Part shown: piece by piece, positions 1 to 5,727 of the stretch
Numbering within the stretch: the stretch's first letter is position 1
Layout of the letters: each line of letters starts with the position of its first letter
Assembly: GCA_003354055.1 (NCBI GenBank)
Contig: PIVQ01000334.1
Coordinates: forward strand, 1-7,593
Length of the DNA stretch: 7,593 bases
Direction: 5' to 3'
Source: Desulfobacteraceae bacterium
Lineage (GTDB): Bacteria > Desulfobacterota > Desulfobacteria > Desulfobacterales > Desulfobacteraceae
Notes under the pieces: generated by a model
Told to the model about the DNA's origin: nothing
Seen by the model: the letters and a program-made list of their open reading frames with translations, nothing else
Database searches by the model: none
Made by a program: the position numbers and the translations under genes

Positions 1-563
1 GTATAGACCTTTCCCCGGACTTTGTTGAGACCAGCCGCATCCTCACCCGATGGTGCGGTCTTGATCAGATCTGCGATATCAATTTCCATCAGGGGTCTGT
101 TCTTGAACTTCCCTATGAAGACGGCTCATTTGACGCCGTTCTCTGCCAGCATATCCTCATGAATATCCAGGACAAGGCTACGGCATTGGCTGAATTTTAC
201 CGGATTCTGAAACCGGAGGGCAAACTGATCCTCCATGAGATAACTGACGGTCCGGGTCCGGCCCCGCAGATGCCGGTCCCCTGGGCAGCAGATATCACTA
301 TTTCGTTTTTAATACCCTGGGACGCACTAAAAACGGAAATGGAAAAAACAGGCTTTGATCTCGACTTTTTTTCAGATGAAACCCAAACCAGTGCTCAATG
401 GTGGAAAAAAGTCAATGCCTTTACAGCCAAAGCACCTCCCCGCCCCCTGAACCCGCGTCTAGTCTTTGGAGATAATGCTGCGTTGTTCGGCCCCAATATG
501 GAAGTAAATTTTTCACGCCGTTCGGTCTGCTGTATTGAGGCCATTCTCATCAAACCGGAATAA
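1..563 (+). CDS. Class I SAM-dependent methyltransferase, C-terminal part (5' end outside window)
   Basis: The frame is open from base 3 to the TAA at 561-563, giving 186 visible residues with the N-terminus missing. The visible part begins with IDLSPDFVE, which fits the acidic end of strand beta-2 of a Rossmann-fold methyltransferase. It continues with GSVLELPYEDGSFDAVLCQ, the usual 'LP(F/Y).D.SFD.V' segment, and YRILKPEGKLILHEI, the 'R(V/I)LKPGG.L' segment of the UbiE/Methyltransf_11 group. The glycine-rich SAM motif I would lie just outside the left edge. An internal ATG at 159 lies inside the conserved domain and is not a credible start. The C-terminal third should carry substrate specificity, but I see nothing in it that names the substrate. 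Its link to the downstream genes is unknown; it is separated from ferritin by 164 bases. Confidence 0.85.
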   Translation, partial: IDLSPDFVETSRILTRWCGLDQICDINFHQGSVLELPYEDGSFDAVLCQHILMNIQDKATALAEFYRILKPEGKLILHEITDGPGPAPQMPVPWAADITISFLIPWDALKTEMEKTGFDLDFFSDETQTSAQWWKKVNAFTAKAPPRPLNPRLVFGDNAALFGPNMEVNFSRRSVCCIEAILIKPE

Positions 564-580
564 TTACCTGCGCCCGATAA

Positions 581-599
581 AACCTGTTCACTTCAGGTT
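581..599 (+). terminator. Weak hairpin after the methyltransferase gene
   Basis: AACCTG (581-586) and CAGGTT (594-599) form a perfect 6-bp stem with a 7-base loop, 17 bases past the methyltransferase stop. No T-run follows, so it may only be a 3'-end stabilising hairpin or chance. Confidence 0.25.
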
Positions 600-626
600 C
601 CAACTTTAGAGGCAGCCTTTCGTGTC

Positions 627-655
627 TTGAAGTAATCTTAGGCGTGTATTATTAT
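627..655 (+). promoter_or_regulatory. Candidate sigma-70-type promoter for ferritin
   Basis: TTGAAG (627-632) and TATTAT (650-655) are separated by 17 bases, which is optimal spacing for a housekeeping promoter. The surrounding stretch is AT-rich, and transcription would start about 65 bases before the ferritin start codon. I looked for a Fur-box-like repeat here and did not find a convincing one. Found by eye only. Confidence 0.4.
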
Positions 656-727
656 ACCTCTTAAGTACGCCTCATTTAAATATAACATTTAGTCACTGAA
701 CCAATGAATAATCGAGAAGGAGATCCC

Positions 728-1234
728 ATGATAACGGATAAACTGCAGGACGCCATTAACTACCAGATCAACAGAGAATTATTTTCAGAGTATTATTACC
801 TGTCCATGGCATCTTATTTCAATGCCACCGGATTAAGCGGGTTTGAAAACTTTTTCCTGGTTCAGGTGGAAGAAGAACGCTTCCATGCCATGAAAATGTA
901 TCGGTTCCTCAATGAAAAAGGAGGGCAAGTCGCTCTTCAGGCCATTGAAGCCCCGAAAACGGAATTCAAATCACCACTGGAGGTATTTCAGCTGGCCTAT
1001 GATCATGAGAAACTTGTGTCCAAACTGATCAATGACCTCATGGATCTGGCCATTGCGGAAAATGATCATGCGGCCAAAAATTTTTTAAACTGGTTTGTTG
1101 AAGAACAGGTGGAAGAGGAAGCATCCATGGAAACCATCTTGAGCAAACTGAAACTGGTCAACGGAGAGGGCCACGGTCTGCTCATGCTGGATGCGGAACT
1201 TGCCCAGCGTGTTTTTACTCCCCCTGCCAAATAA
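728..1234 (+). CDS. ftnA: Ferritin, FtnA type with complete ferroxidase centre
   Basis: This gene encodes a 168-residue non-haem ferritin, the usual length for bacterial FtnA, which forms a 24-subunit cytoplasmic shell that oxidises Fe(II) and stores it as a ferric mineral. The ATG at 728 is chosen because AAGGAG (717-722) sits 5 bases before it. An upstream in-frame ATG at 704 would put this Shine-Dalgarno inside the gene and add eight non-conserved residues. The ferroxidase ligands line up with E. coli FtnA numbering: E17, E50, H53, E94, E126, Q127, E129 and E130 are all present, as is the conserved Y24. No haem-binding methionine typical of bacterioferritin is evident at the expected place. 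The gene stands alone between its own candidate promoter and a hairpin, so it is probably monocistronic. In an anaerobe it would serve iron storage and protection against oxygen or peroxide. Confidence 0.95.
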   Translation: MITDKLQDAINYQINRELFSEYYYLSMASYFNATGLSGFENFFLVQVEEERFHAMKMYRFLNEKGGQVALQAIEAPKTEFKSPLEVFQLAYDHEKLVSKLINDLMDLAIAENDHAAKNFLNWFVEEQVEEEASMETILSKLKLVNGEGHGLLMLDAELAQRVFTPPAK

Positions 1235-1239
1235 TTCCC

Positions 1240-1267
1240 GGCCCTGCTCGAATAATCGGGCAGGGCC
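1240..1267 (+). terminator. Strong hairpin after ferritin, probable terminator
   Basis: GGCCCTGCTCGA (1240-1251) pairs with TCGGGCAGGGCC (1256-1267) over 12 bp with one G-T wobble and an ATAA loop. It starts 5 bases after the ferritin stop. No run of T follows, so it is either a non-canonical terminator or a transcript-protecting structure. Confidence 0.55.
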
Positions 1268-1374
1268 CAGTTCACCCCTTCGCGATCCTGTTGCTTAAAA
1301 TTCACATTCTTTCCCATAAATGCATATTTTTCGCATTTAATTCTATTTTTTATGCAGTTTGGAGAATTTTTTTC

Positions 1375-1402
1375 TTGACGCCCAATGGCGTATTGATATA
1401 TC
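1375..1402 (+). promoter_or_regulatory. Candidate promoter of the five-gene operon
   Basis: TTGACG (1375-1380) is a near-consensus -35 hexamer, followed 16 bases later by TATATC (1397-1402) as a possible -10. TATCAG (1399-1404), at 18-base spacing, is an alternative. An A/T-rich stretch with T-runs (about 1325-1373) lies immediately upstream and could act as an UP element. The 5' leader would be about 80 bases. Found by eye only. Confidence 0.4.
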
Positions 1403-1415
1403 AGATATCAGCGCC
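1387..1415. promoter_or_regulatory. Imperfect dyad over the -10 region, possible operator
   Basis: GGCG (1387-1390) and TGATAT (1394-1399) are mirrored by ATATCA (1405-1410) and CGCC (1412-1415), around a 5-base centre and with unequal gaps between the arms. A nested perfect palindrome TGATATATCA lies at 1394-1403, and a second small inverted repeat, CGCC-CAAT-GGCG, at 1379-1390. The position over the presumed -10 is where a repressor would bind. No cognate regulator gene is visible in the window. Confidence 0.3.
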
Positions 1416-1431
1416 TCTTAGATAAAAGTTA

Positions 1432-1452
1432 ATTCAGCCCGATTGACTGAAT
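1432..1452 (+). repeat. Inverted repeat in the operon leader
   Basis: ATTCAG (1432-1437) and CTGAAT (1447-1452) form a perfect 6-bp stem with a 9-base loop in the presumed 5' leader, 40 bases before the aminotransferase start. It could be an RNA hairpin or a protein site; chance is also possible. Confidence 0.3.
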
Positions 1453-1462
1453 CCAAACAAAG

Positions 1463-1474
1463 GCATATATATGC
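1463..1474. repeat. 12-bp perfect palindrome just upstream of the ribosome binding site
   Basis: GCATATATATGC (1463-1474) is fully self-complementary and ends 6 bases before the AAGGAG Shine-Dalgarno (1481-1486) of the aminotransferase gene. Half-sites resembling it occur upstream as TGCATA (1321-1326) and TATGCA (1351-1356). It may be a regulator site or simply AT-rich sequence. Confidence 0.3.
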
Positions 1475-1491
1475 ATTGGAAAGGAGAAAAA

Positions 1492-2358
1492 ATGGATACG
1501 ATGGAGACAATGGATACCTATTATATTGACGGAGAATTTGTAGACGACGCCCACGCCATGGTCCCGGCCAAGGATATTACCGTATTGCGGGGATACGGCG
1601 TATTTGACTTTCTGATCACCTATAACAAACGCCCCTTTCATCTGGATGCCCATGTGGCCCGTCTGGAAAATTCAGCAAAAGAAATCGGCCTGACGCTGAA
1701 CCATTCCAATCAAGAGATCGGAGAAATTGTTCGAGGGACCCTTGAGAGAAACCCCCACCACCAGGAATCAAACGTCCGCATTGTCTACACCGGAGGCATC
1801 AGCCCGGACGGCGTTACCCCCCAGGGCAACGGCATCCTCATGGTCATGGCCACCCCCAAATTTGAACTGCCGGACTTTTGGTATAAGGACGGGGCAAAAA
1901 TCATCACCGTAGATATGGAGCGATTTATTCCCACGTCAAAAAGCACCAACTATCTGTCTGCCGTGTTTGCCCAGCAAAAGGCCCATGGCCAGGATGCCAT
2001 TGAGGCCATTTACAAGACCAAAGAAAACCATCTTCTGGAAGGTACCACCACCAATCTTTTCTGTTTTACGGGAAATACACTTATCACCCCGCCGGACAAC
2101 ATCCTGCCCGGGATCACCAGAGGGGTTGTTCTGGATCTGCTGAAAGACCGGTACGACATCCAGTTAAGACATATCCGGGAGGATGAACTGTCCCAAATGG
2201 ATGAGGTATTTATCACTGCCTCCAACAAGGAAATCGTTCCCGTCATCCAGGTGGATGACCTTATCATCAACGGCGGCCAGCCCGGCGAAAAGACAAAAGA
2301 CCTGTTGAATACCTGGGCCGATTATACCCGTGCCTACGGTCTTGGAGAAGTTGAATAA
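1492..2358 (+). CDS. Class IV PLP aminotransferase (branched-chain / D-amino acid transaminase family)
   Basis: This gene encodes a 288-residue cytoplasmic fold-type-IV PLP enzyme, close to the 280-310 usual for the family. The start at 1492 is preferred over an in-frame ATG at 1471 because AAGGAG (1481-1486) lies 5 bases before it. The catalytic lysine that binds PLP is K150 in TSKSTNYLSAV. E183 in LEGTTTNLF is the conserved glutamate that contacts the pyridine nitrogen. ILPGITRGVVLDLL is the family's C-terminal cofactor-phosphate segment. The N-terminal GYGVFDFL and the RPFHLDAHVARL segment are typical of IlvE-like members. The arginine and histidine that bind the substrate carboxylate in Bacillus D-amino acid transaminase are not evident in RIVYTGGISPDG, so substrate and stereochemistry stay open; aminodeoxychorismate lyase activity is also possible. 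It is first in an operon with two racemases and a ligase, which suggests D-amino acid supply by inference. The alr start follows 5 bases after its stop. Confidence 0.88.
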   Translation: MDTMETMDTYYIDGEFVDDAHAMVPAKDITVLRGYGVFDFLITYNKRPFHLDAHVARLENSAKEIGLTLNHSNQEIGEIVRGTLERNPHHQESNVRIVYTGGISPDGVTPQGNGILMVMATPKFELPDFWYKDGAKIITVDMERFIPTSKSTNYLSAVFAQQKAHGQDAIEAIYKTKENHLLEGTTTNLFCFTGNTLITPPDNILPGITRGVVLDLLKDRYDIQLRHIREDELSQMDEVFITASNKEIVPVIQVDDLIINGGQPGEKTKDLLNTWADYTRAYGLGEVE

Positions 2359-2363
2359 CCTCA

Positions 2364-3569
2364 ATGAGTCATCTCCCGGACATAGACCGGATCGATTATC
2401 TTCTGCCCCAAACCACCATTGATGTGGATCTTGGGGCGCTGGCCCGGAATGTCCGTGCCCTCAAAGGTCTGACATCTGAATCTACCCGGTTGATGGCTGT
2501 GGTCAAGGCCAATGCCTACGGCCATGGTGCCGTCCCAGTGGCCCAAACCGCTCTTGCAAACGGAGCGGATTTTCTGGCCGTGGCGCGGATATCCGAGGCC
2601 GTGGTCCTGAGACAGGCAGGTATTGGCGCCCCTGTTCTCCTGTTCGGTGATACCTTACCGGACCAGGCCGCCTATATGGCCGCCCATGACATCAGCGCCA
2701 CCCTCACGGATATTGAAACAGCCAGAGCCTTATCCGACGGTTTAAAGAAACAAGACCATACCCTCAAGGTTCACATCAAAGTGGATACGGGCATGGGAAG
2801 ACTGGGATTTGTCCACGGCTCCCTTGACGGAGATATCCCATCCCGGCTTATTGACGACGTTCTTGCCATTCACGCCCTGGATCACCTTGAGGTGGAAGGT
2901 ATTTACACCCACCTGTCCAAGGCAGATGAAACTGATAAAACCCACGCCCTGTCCCAGGTCAGCCGATTTAAACAATTGCTGGGCCAATTGGCAGATAAAG
3001 GTCTCACACCCATAATCCGCCATGCTGCCAACTCTGCCGGTCTCATTGACCTGCCTGAATCCCACTTTGACATGGTGCGCCCCGGTATTGCCCTATACGG
3101 CCTCTGGCCCTCCCATGAGGTGAACAAGTCAAAAATCACCCTTGAACCGGTGATGACCATCCGCTCAAAAATCATCCAGGTCAAACAGGTCCCGGAAGGA
3201 TTTGATGTAAGCTACGGGGCCACCCATGTCACCCCTGCCTCCACCGTCATTGCTACCGTCCCCATCGGGTATGCAGACGGCTATAGCCGACAGCTCTCCA
3301 ACCGGGGAGTTATGCTTGTCCATGGACAAAGGGCAAAAGTGGTAGGCCGGGTTTGCATGGATTTCACCATGATTGATGTGGGCGCAATCCCGGGTGTAAA
3401 ACCAGGAGACGAGGTGGTGGTCATGGGCGCCCAGGGGAATGAAGAGGTATCTGCCGATCATATTGCAACGCTTACAAATACCATCAACTATGAGGTCACA
3501 GCAGGTCTGACCGGACGAATGCCATACCGTTATCTGAACTCAGGAGACAGTCATGCCCCAAACACTTGA
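2364..3569 (+). CDS. alr: Alanine racemase (PLP-dependent, fold type III)
   Basis: This gene encodes a 401-residue enzyme that interconverts L- and D-alanine in the cytoplasm. The PLP lysine is K48 in VVKANAYGHG, the hallmark Alr signature. The opposite catalytic base is Y284 in VSYGATHVTP. K139 in HIKVDTGMGRLGF matches the carbamylated lysine position of Bacillus Alr. CMDFTMIDV (331-339) is the conserved C-terminal 'CMD' strand. An N-terminal extension of about 15 residues before TTIDVDLGAL makes it slightly longer than the usual 360-380. The ATG at 2364 has only a distant GGAG (2344-2347), so translation may depend on re-initiation from the aminotransferase gene, whose stop is 5 bases upstream. 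The 3' end overlaps the next gene by 17 bases. Whether this is the cell's only Alr, serving peptidoglycan, or a pathway-specific copy cannot be told here. Confidence 0.95.
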   Translation: MSHLPDIDRIDYLLPQTTIDVDLGALARNVRALKGLTSESTRLMAVVKANAYGHGAVPVAQTALANGADFLAVARISEAVVLRQAGIGAPVLLFGDTLPDQAAYMAAHDISATLTDIETARALSDGLKKQDHTLKVHIKVDTGMGRLGFVHGSLDGDIPSRLIDDVLAIHALDHLEVEGIYTHLSKADETDKTHALSQVSRFKQLLGQLADKGLTPIIRHAANSAGLIDLPESHFDMVRPGIALYGLWPSHEVNKSKITLEPVMTIRSKIIQVKQVPEGFDVSYGATHVTPASTVIATVPIGYADGYSRQLSNRGVMLVHGQRAKVVGRVCMDFTMIDVGAIPGVKPGDEVVVMGAQGNEEVSADHIATLTNTINYEVTAGLTGRMPYRYLNSGDSHAPNT

Positions 3570-4764
3570 TTTTTCAACAGGTACCTGGTCTTCCGGGCAG
3601 CCATCTTCTGCTGATCTGATCATTGCCGGAGACTGGGCTCCGATCCGTGATTTTGCGCCCCTGATTGAGCAGGATCCGGCCTCGCTATACGGTGACCTGC
3701 TCCCCGTTATCCGGGAAGCAGACCTTTCCCTTGTCAACCTTGAGGCTCCCCTGAGCGACGCGGGTGAGGCGGTGTGCAAAAGCGGCGCAGTTTTCAAAGG
3801 CAATACCTGCCATGTCGGCGGTCTTTCTGCTGTCCCCTTTGATGCCGTGACCCTGGCCAACAACCACATGTTTGACTTTGGCGTTGAAGCGTTTGGGCAA
3901 ACCATTGCCACCCTGGAAAAAAATAATATCCGCTATCTTGGTGCCGGCATGAATCTGGATGAGGCAGCAGCTCCTCTGATTCTCACGGCAAACAATACTA
4001 CAATCGCCATTGTCAACTGCAGCGAAGGTGAAGACCTGACTGCCGCAGGCATTGGCCCCGGAGTCATGGGATGGGATATTCCCCTGATCTGTACACGGAT
4101 CAAAAAACTAAAAAAAGAGGTGGATGCGGTGATTGCCGTGGTTCACTGCGGACTCGAATACATTCCCTTTGCACCGGCCTATGTCATCCAGGCCTTTAAA
4201 GACCTGGCGCAGGCGGGGGCAGATGCGGTCATCGGCCATCACCCCCATGTGCCCCAGGGGATGTTTTTTCACCAGGACACCCCCATCTGCTGCAGTCTGG
4301 GAAATTTTATCTTCTATCAGCCCACCCGGTTTTATTGGCGCAAACTGGGATACATGGTCCGTCTGGGACTTTCAGACAAAGGGGTGACAAGCCTGGAACT
4401 TGTTCCGTATCAGATTCATGATACGGGGATATCAAGCCTAACTGGGAAGAAAAAATCAGACTTTTTAAAGCGTTTTGAAGAGATCTCCCGCCCGCTGTCC
4501 ACGGAACAGGGCAGCATGGATGCCTGGAACGGATTTATTGATTATTACGGCAGTAAGGGATTTAAAAACGAAGTGGATATGATCATGGAAAAACTTTCTT
4601 CCGACCCCGGAAAAGGGGCGGCCATGTTCAGAAACCGGTTGACTACGGCCCAACATTTTTTCCACTGGAAAGACTTGCTTACCCGCACCGTTAACGGGGA
4701 TATGGGAACGTCTCCGGACTTTGGCCGGAACCTGGCCCAAGAATGGCTGACCCGAGAGCAATAA
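3553..4764 (+). CDS. CapA/PgsA-like metallophosphatase-fold protein, no signal peptide
   Basis: This gene encodes a 403-residue member of the CapA family (PGA_cap domain, calcineurin-like fold), whose characterised members take part in poly-gamma-glutamate capsule synthesis. The family metal-site motifs appear in order: AGDW (25-28), VNLEAPLS (61-68), LANNHMFDFG (101-110), VVHCGLEY (196-203), GHHPHVPQG (228-236) and SLGNFIF (248-254). The likely metal ligands D27, N62/E64, N104, H198, H230 and H232 are therefore present. Unlike PgsA/CapA of Bacillus, the N-terminus has no signal peptide, lipobox or membrane anchor, so it probably acts in the cytoplasm. A good Shine-Dalgarno AGGAG (3542-3546) sits 6 bases before the ATG, inside the end of alr, giving a 17-base overlap and probable translational coupling. 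The C-terminal 130 residues past the core have no motif I recognise. No CapB or CapC gene is nearby, so a standard capsule role is doubtful; a phosphatase or other hydrolase in the D-amino acid pathway is an alternative. Confidence 0.85.
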   Translation: MPQTLDFSTGTWSSGQPSSADLIIAGDWAPIRDFAPLIEQDPASLYGDLLPVIREADLSLVNLEAPLSDAGEAVCKSGAVFKGNTCHVGGLSAVPFDAVTLANNHMFDFGVEAFGQTIATLEKNNIRYLGAGMNLDEAAAPLILTANNTTIAIVNCSEGEDLTAAGIGPGVMGWDIPLICTRIKKLKKEVDAVIAVVHCGLEYIPFAPAYVIQAFKDLAQAGADAVIGHHPHVPQGMFFHQDTPICCSLGNFIFYQPTRFYWRKLGYMVRLGLSDKGVTSLELVPYQIHDTGISSLTGKKKSDFLKRFEEISRPLSTEQGSMDAWNGFIDYYGSKGFKNEVDMIMEKLSSDPGKGAAMFRNRLTTAQHFFHWKDLLTRTVNGDMGTSPDFGRNLAQEWLTREQ

Positions 4765-4795
4765 CCCGACGCAACAAAGGAAAACAATATATAAA

Positions 4796-5704
4796 ATGGT
4801 ATCAATGGGCAACCCAAATAAGACCATCCTGGTCACGGATTCAGGTCTGGGCGGATTATCGGTTTTTTCAGGCATGGCTGAGGCCATGGCAAAGGATGAT
4901 AGATACGAAAAGGTATCGCTGATTTATTTTAATGCCTGGCCCAGCCAGAACAAGGGATATAACCACTACCCGGACAGGGAGGCCAGGGCAAAGGTATTTC
5001 ACAATGCCATGACAGCCATGGCCGGATTTAACCCCGATCATATTTATATTGCCTGTAACACCCTGTCTGTCATTTATCCCCATACCCGGTTTGCCAGCGA
5101 GACCTCGATCCCGGTAACAGGAATTGTAGATCATGGAGTGGAAATGATTCACAGGCAGCTGACGCTGGATGACCAGGCCCGGGTGATTATTTTCGGTACC
5201 CCCACCACGGTTCAGGAAAACACCCATAAACAAGCTCTGATTGCTATGGGCATCCATCCGGACCGGATCATCACCCAGGGATGCCTGAATCTGGCCGGGA
5301 AAATTGAACGGGAACCCTTTGGTGATGAAGTGACAGAAATGATTGATGAAAATGCAAGGGCTGCCGCAGGCCAATTGGGAGAATCACGCGGTAAGCTTTT
5401 TGCTGCGCTGTGCTGCACCCATTTCGGCTATTGCAGGGACCAGTTTCAAACGGCACTTGCCCGCCATACAGGCACCAAAGTTTCAATCCTGAATCCAAAT
5501 GAAGAGATGGTAATCCGGGCCTGCGACACCGCACTCAGCCACGGGCAACCTGAGATCCAAATGCAGATCTTTTCCCGGGTCACCTGGGAACCATCAAGGA
5601 TAAATGCTTATGACCGTCTGCTGACCCCGGTATCCCCGGCTACTGTTGACGCACTCAAACACTACAGGCTGGACAAAGGACTGTTCAGCCTCGATATTGA
5701 TTAA
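4796..5704 (+). CDS. Divergent Asp/Glu racemase superfamily protein (MurI-like)
   Basis: This gene encodes a 302-residue cofactor-independent racemase-fold protein, longer than typical glutamate racemase (about 255-285). The first half-site is TDSGLGGLSV with D15 and S16, and the first catalytic thiol is C87 in IACNTLSV. The second is C207 in CCTHFGYC, so the two-cysteine mechanism looks intact. GTPTTVQE (134-141) corresponds to the 'GT.GT..S' segment. The stretch after the second strand, YFNAWPSQNKGYNHYPD, replaces the 'GD....PYG' segment of MurI that helps hold the substrate, so the amino acid acted on may not be glutamate. The ATG at 4796 has AAAGGA (4776-4781) 14 bases upstream, which is a long spacing; a second ATG at 4805 is the alternative. 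It lies 31 bases after the CapA-like gene and 23 before the ligase. A housekeeping MurI role is possible but less likely given these differences. Confidence 0.82.
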   Translation: MVSMGNPNKTILVTDSGLGGLSVFSGMAEAMAKDDRYEKVSLIYFNAWPSQNKGYNHYPDREARAKVFHNAMTAMAGFNPDHIYIACNTLSVIYPHTRFASETSIPVTGIVDHGVEMIHRQLTLDDQARVIIFGTPTTVQENTHKQALIAMGIHPDRIITQGCLNLAGKIEREPFGDEVTEMIDENARAAAGQLGESRGKLFAALCCTHFGYCRDQFQTALARHTGTKVSILNPNEEMVIRACDTALSHGQPEIQMQIFSRVTWEPSRINAYDRLLTPVSPATVDALKHYRLDKGLFSLDID

Positions 5705-5727
5705 ATCTGGAGGACATCGGGAGGATC

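Noticed and set aside
627..700. Fur box in front of ferritin
   Set aside because: The stretch is AT-rich but I could not find a convincing 19-bp inverted repeat matching the Fur consensus.
704..727. Upstream ATG at 704 as the ferritin start
   Set aside because: It would place the Shine-Dalgarno AAGGAG inside the gene and add eight residues not seen in the family; starting at 728 gives exact FtnA residue numbering.
1471..1491. Upstream ATG at 1471 as the aminotransferase start
   Set aside because: The AAGGAG at 1481-1486 fits the ATG at 1492 and lies within the extra codons; the ATG at 1471 has no ribosome binding site and overlaps a palindrome.
4133..4387. Open frame of 84 codons on the + strand inside the CapA-like gene
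   Set aside because: It lies wholly inside a gene with clear family motifs in another frame and has low-complexity Pro/Arg/Ser composition typical of a shadow frame.
4868..5374. 168-codon open frame on the - strand opposite the Asp/Glu racemase
   Set aside because: It is antisense to conserved racemase motifs, shows no recognisable domain and has no good ribosome binding site.
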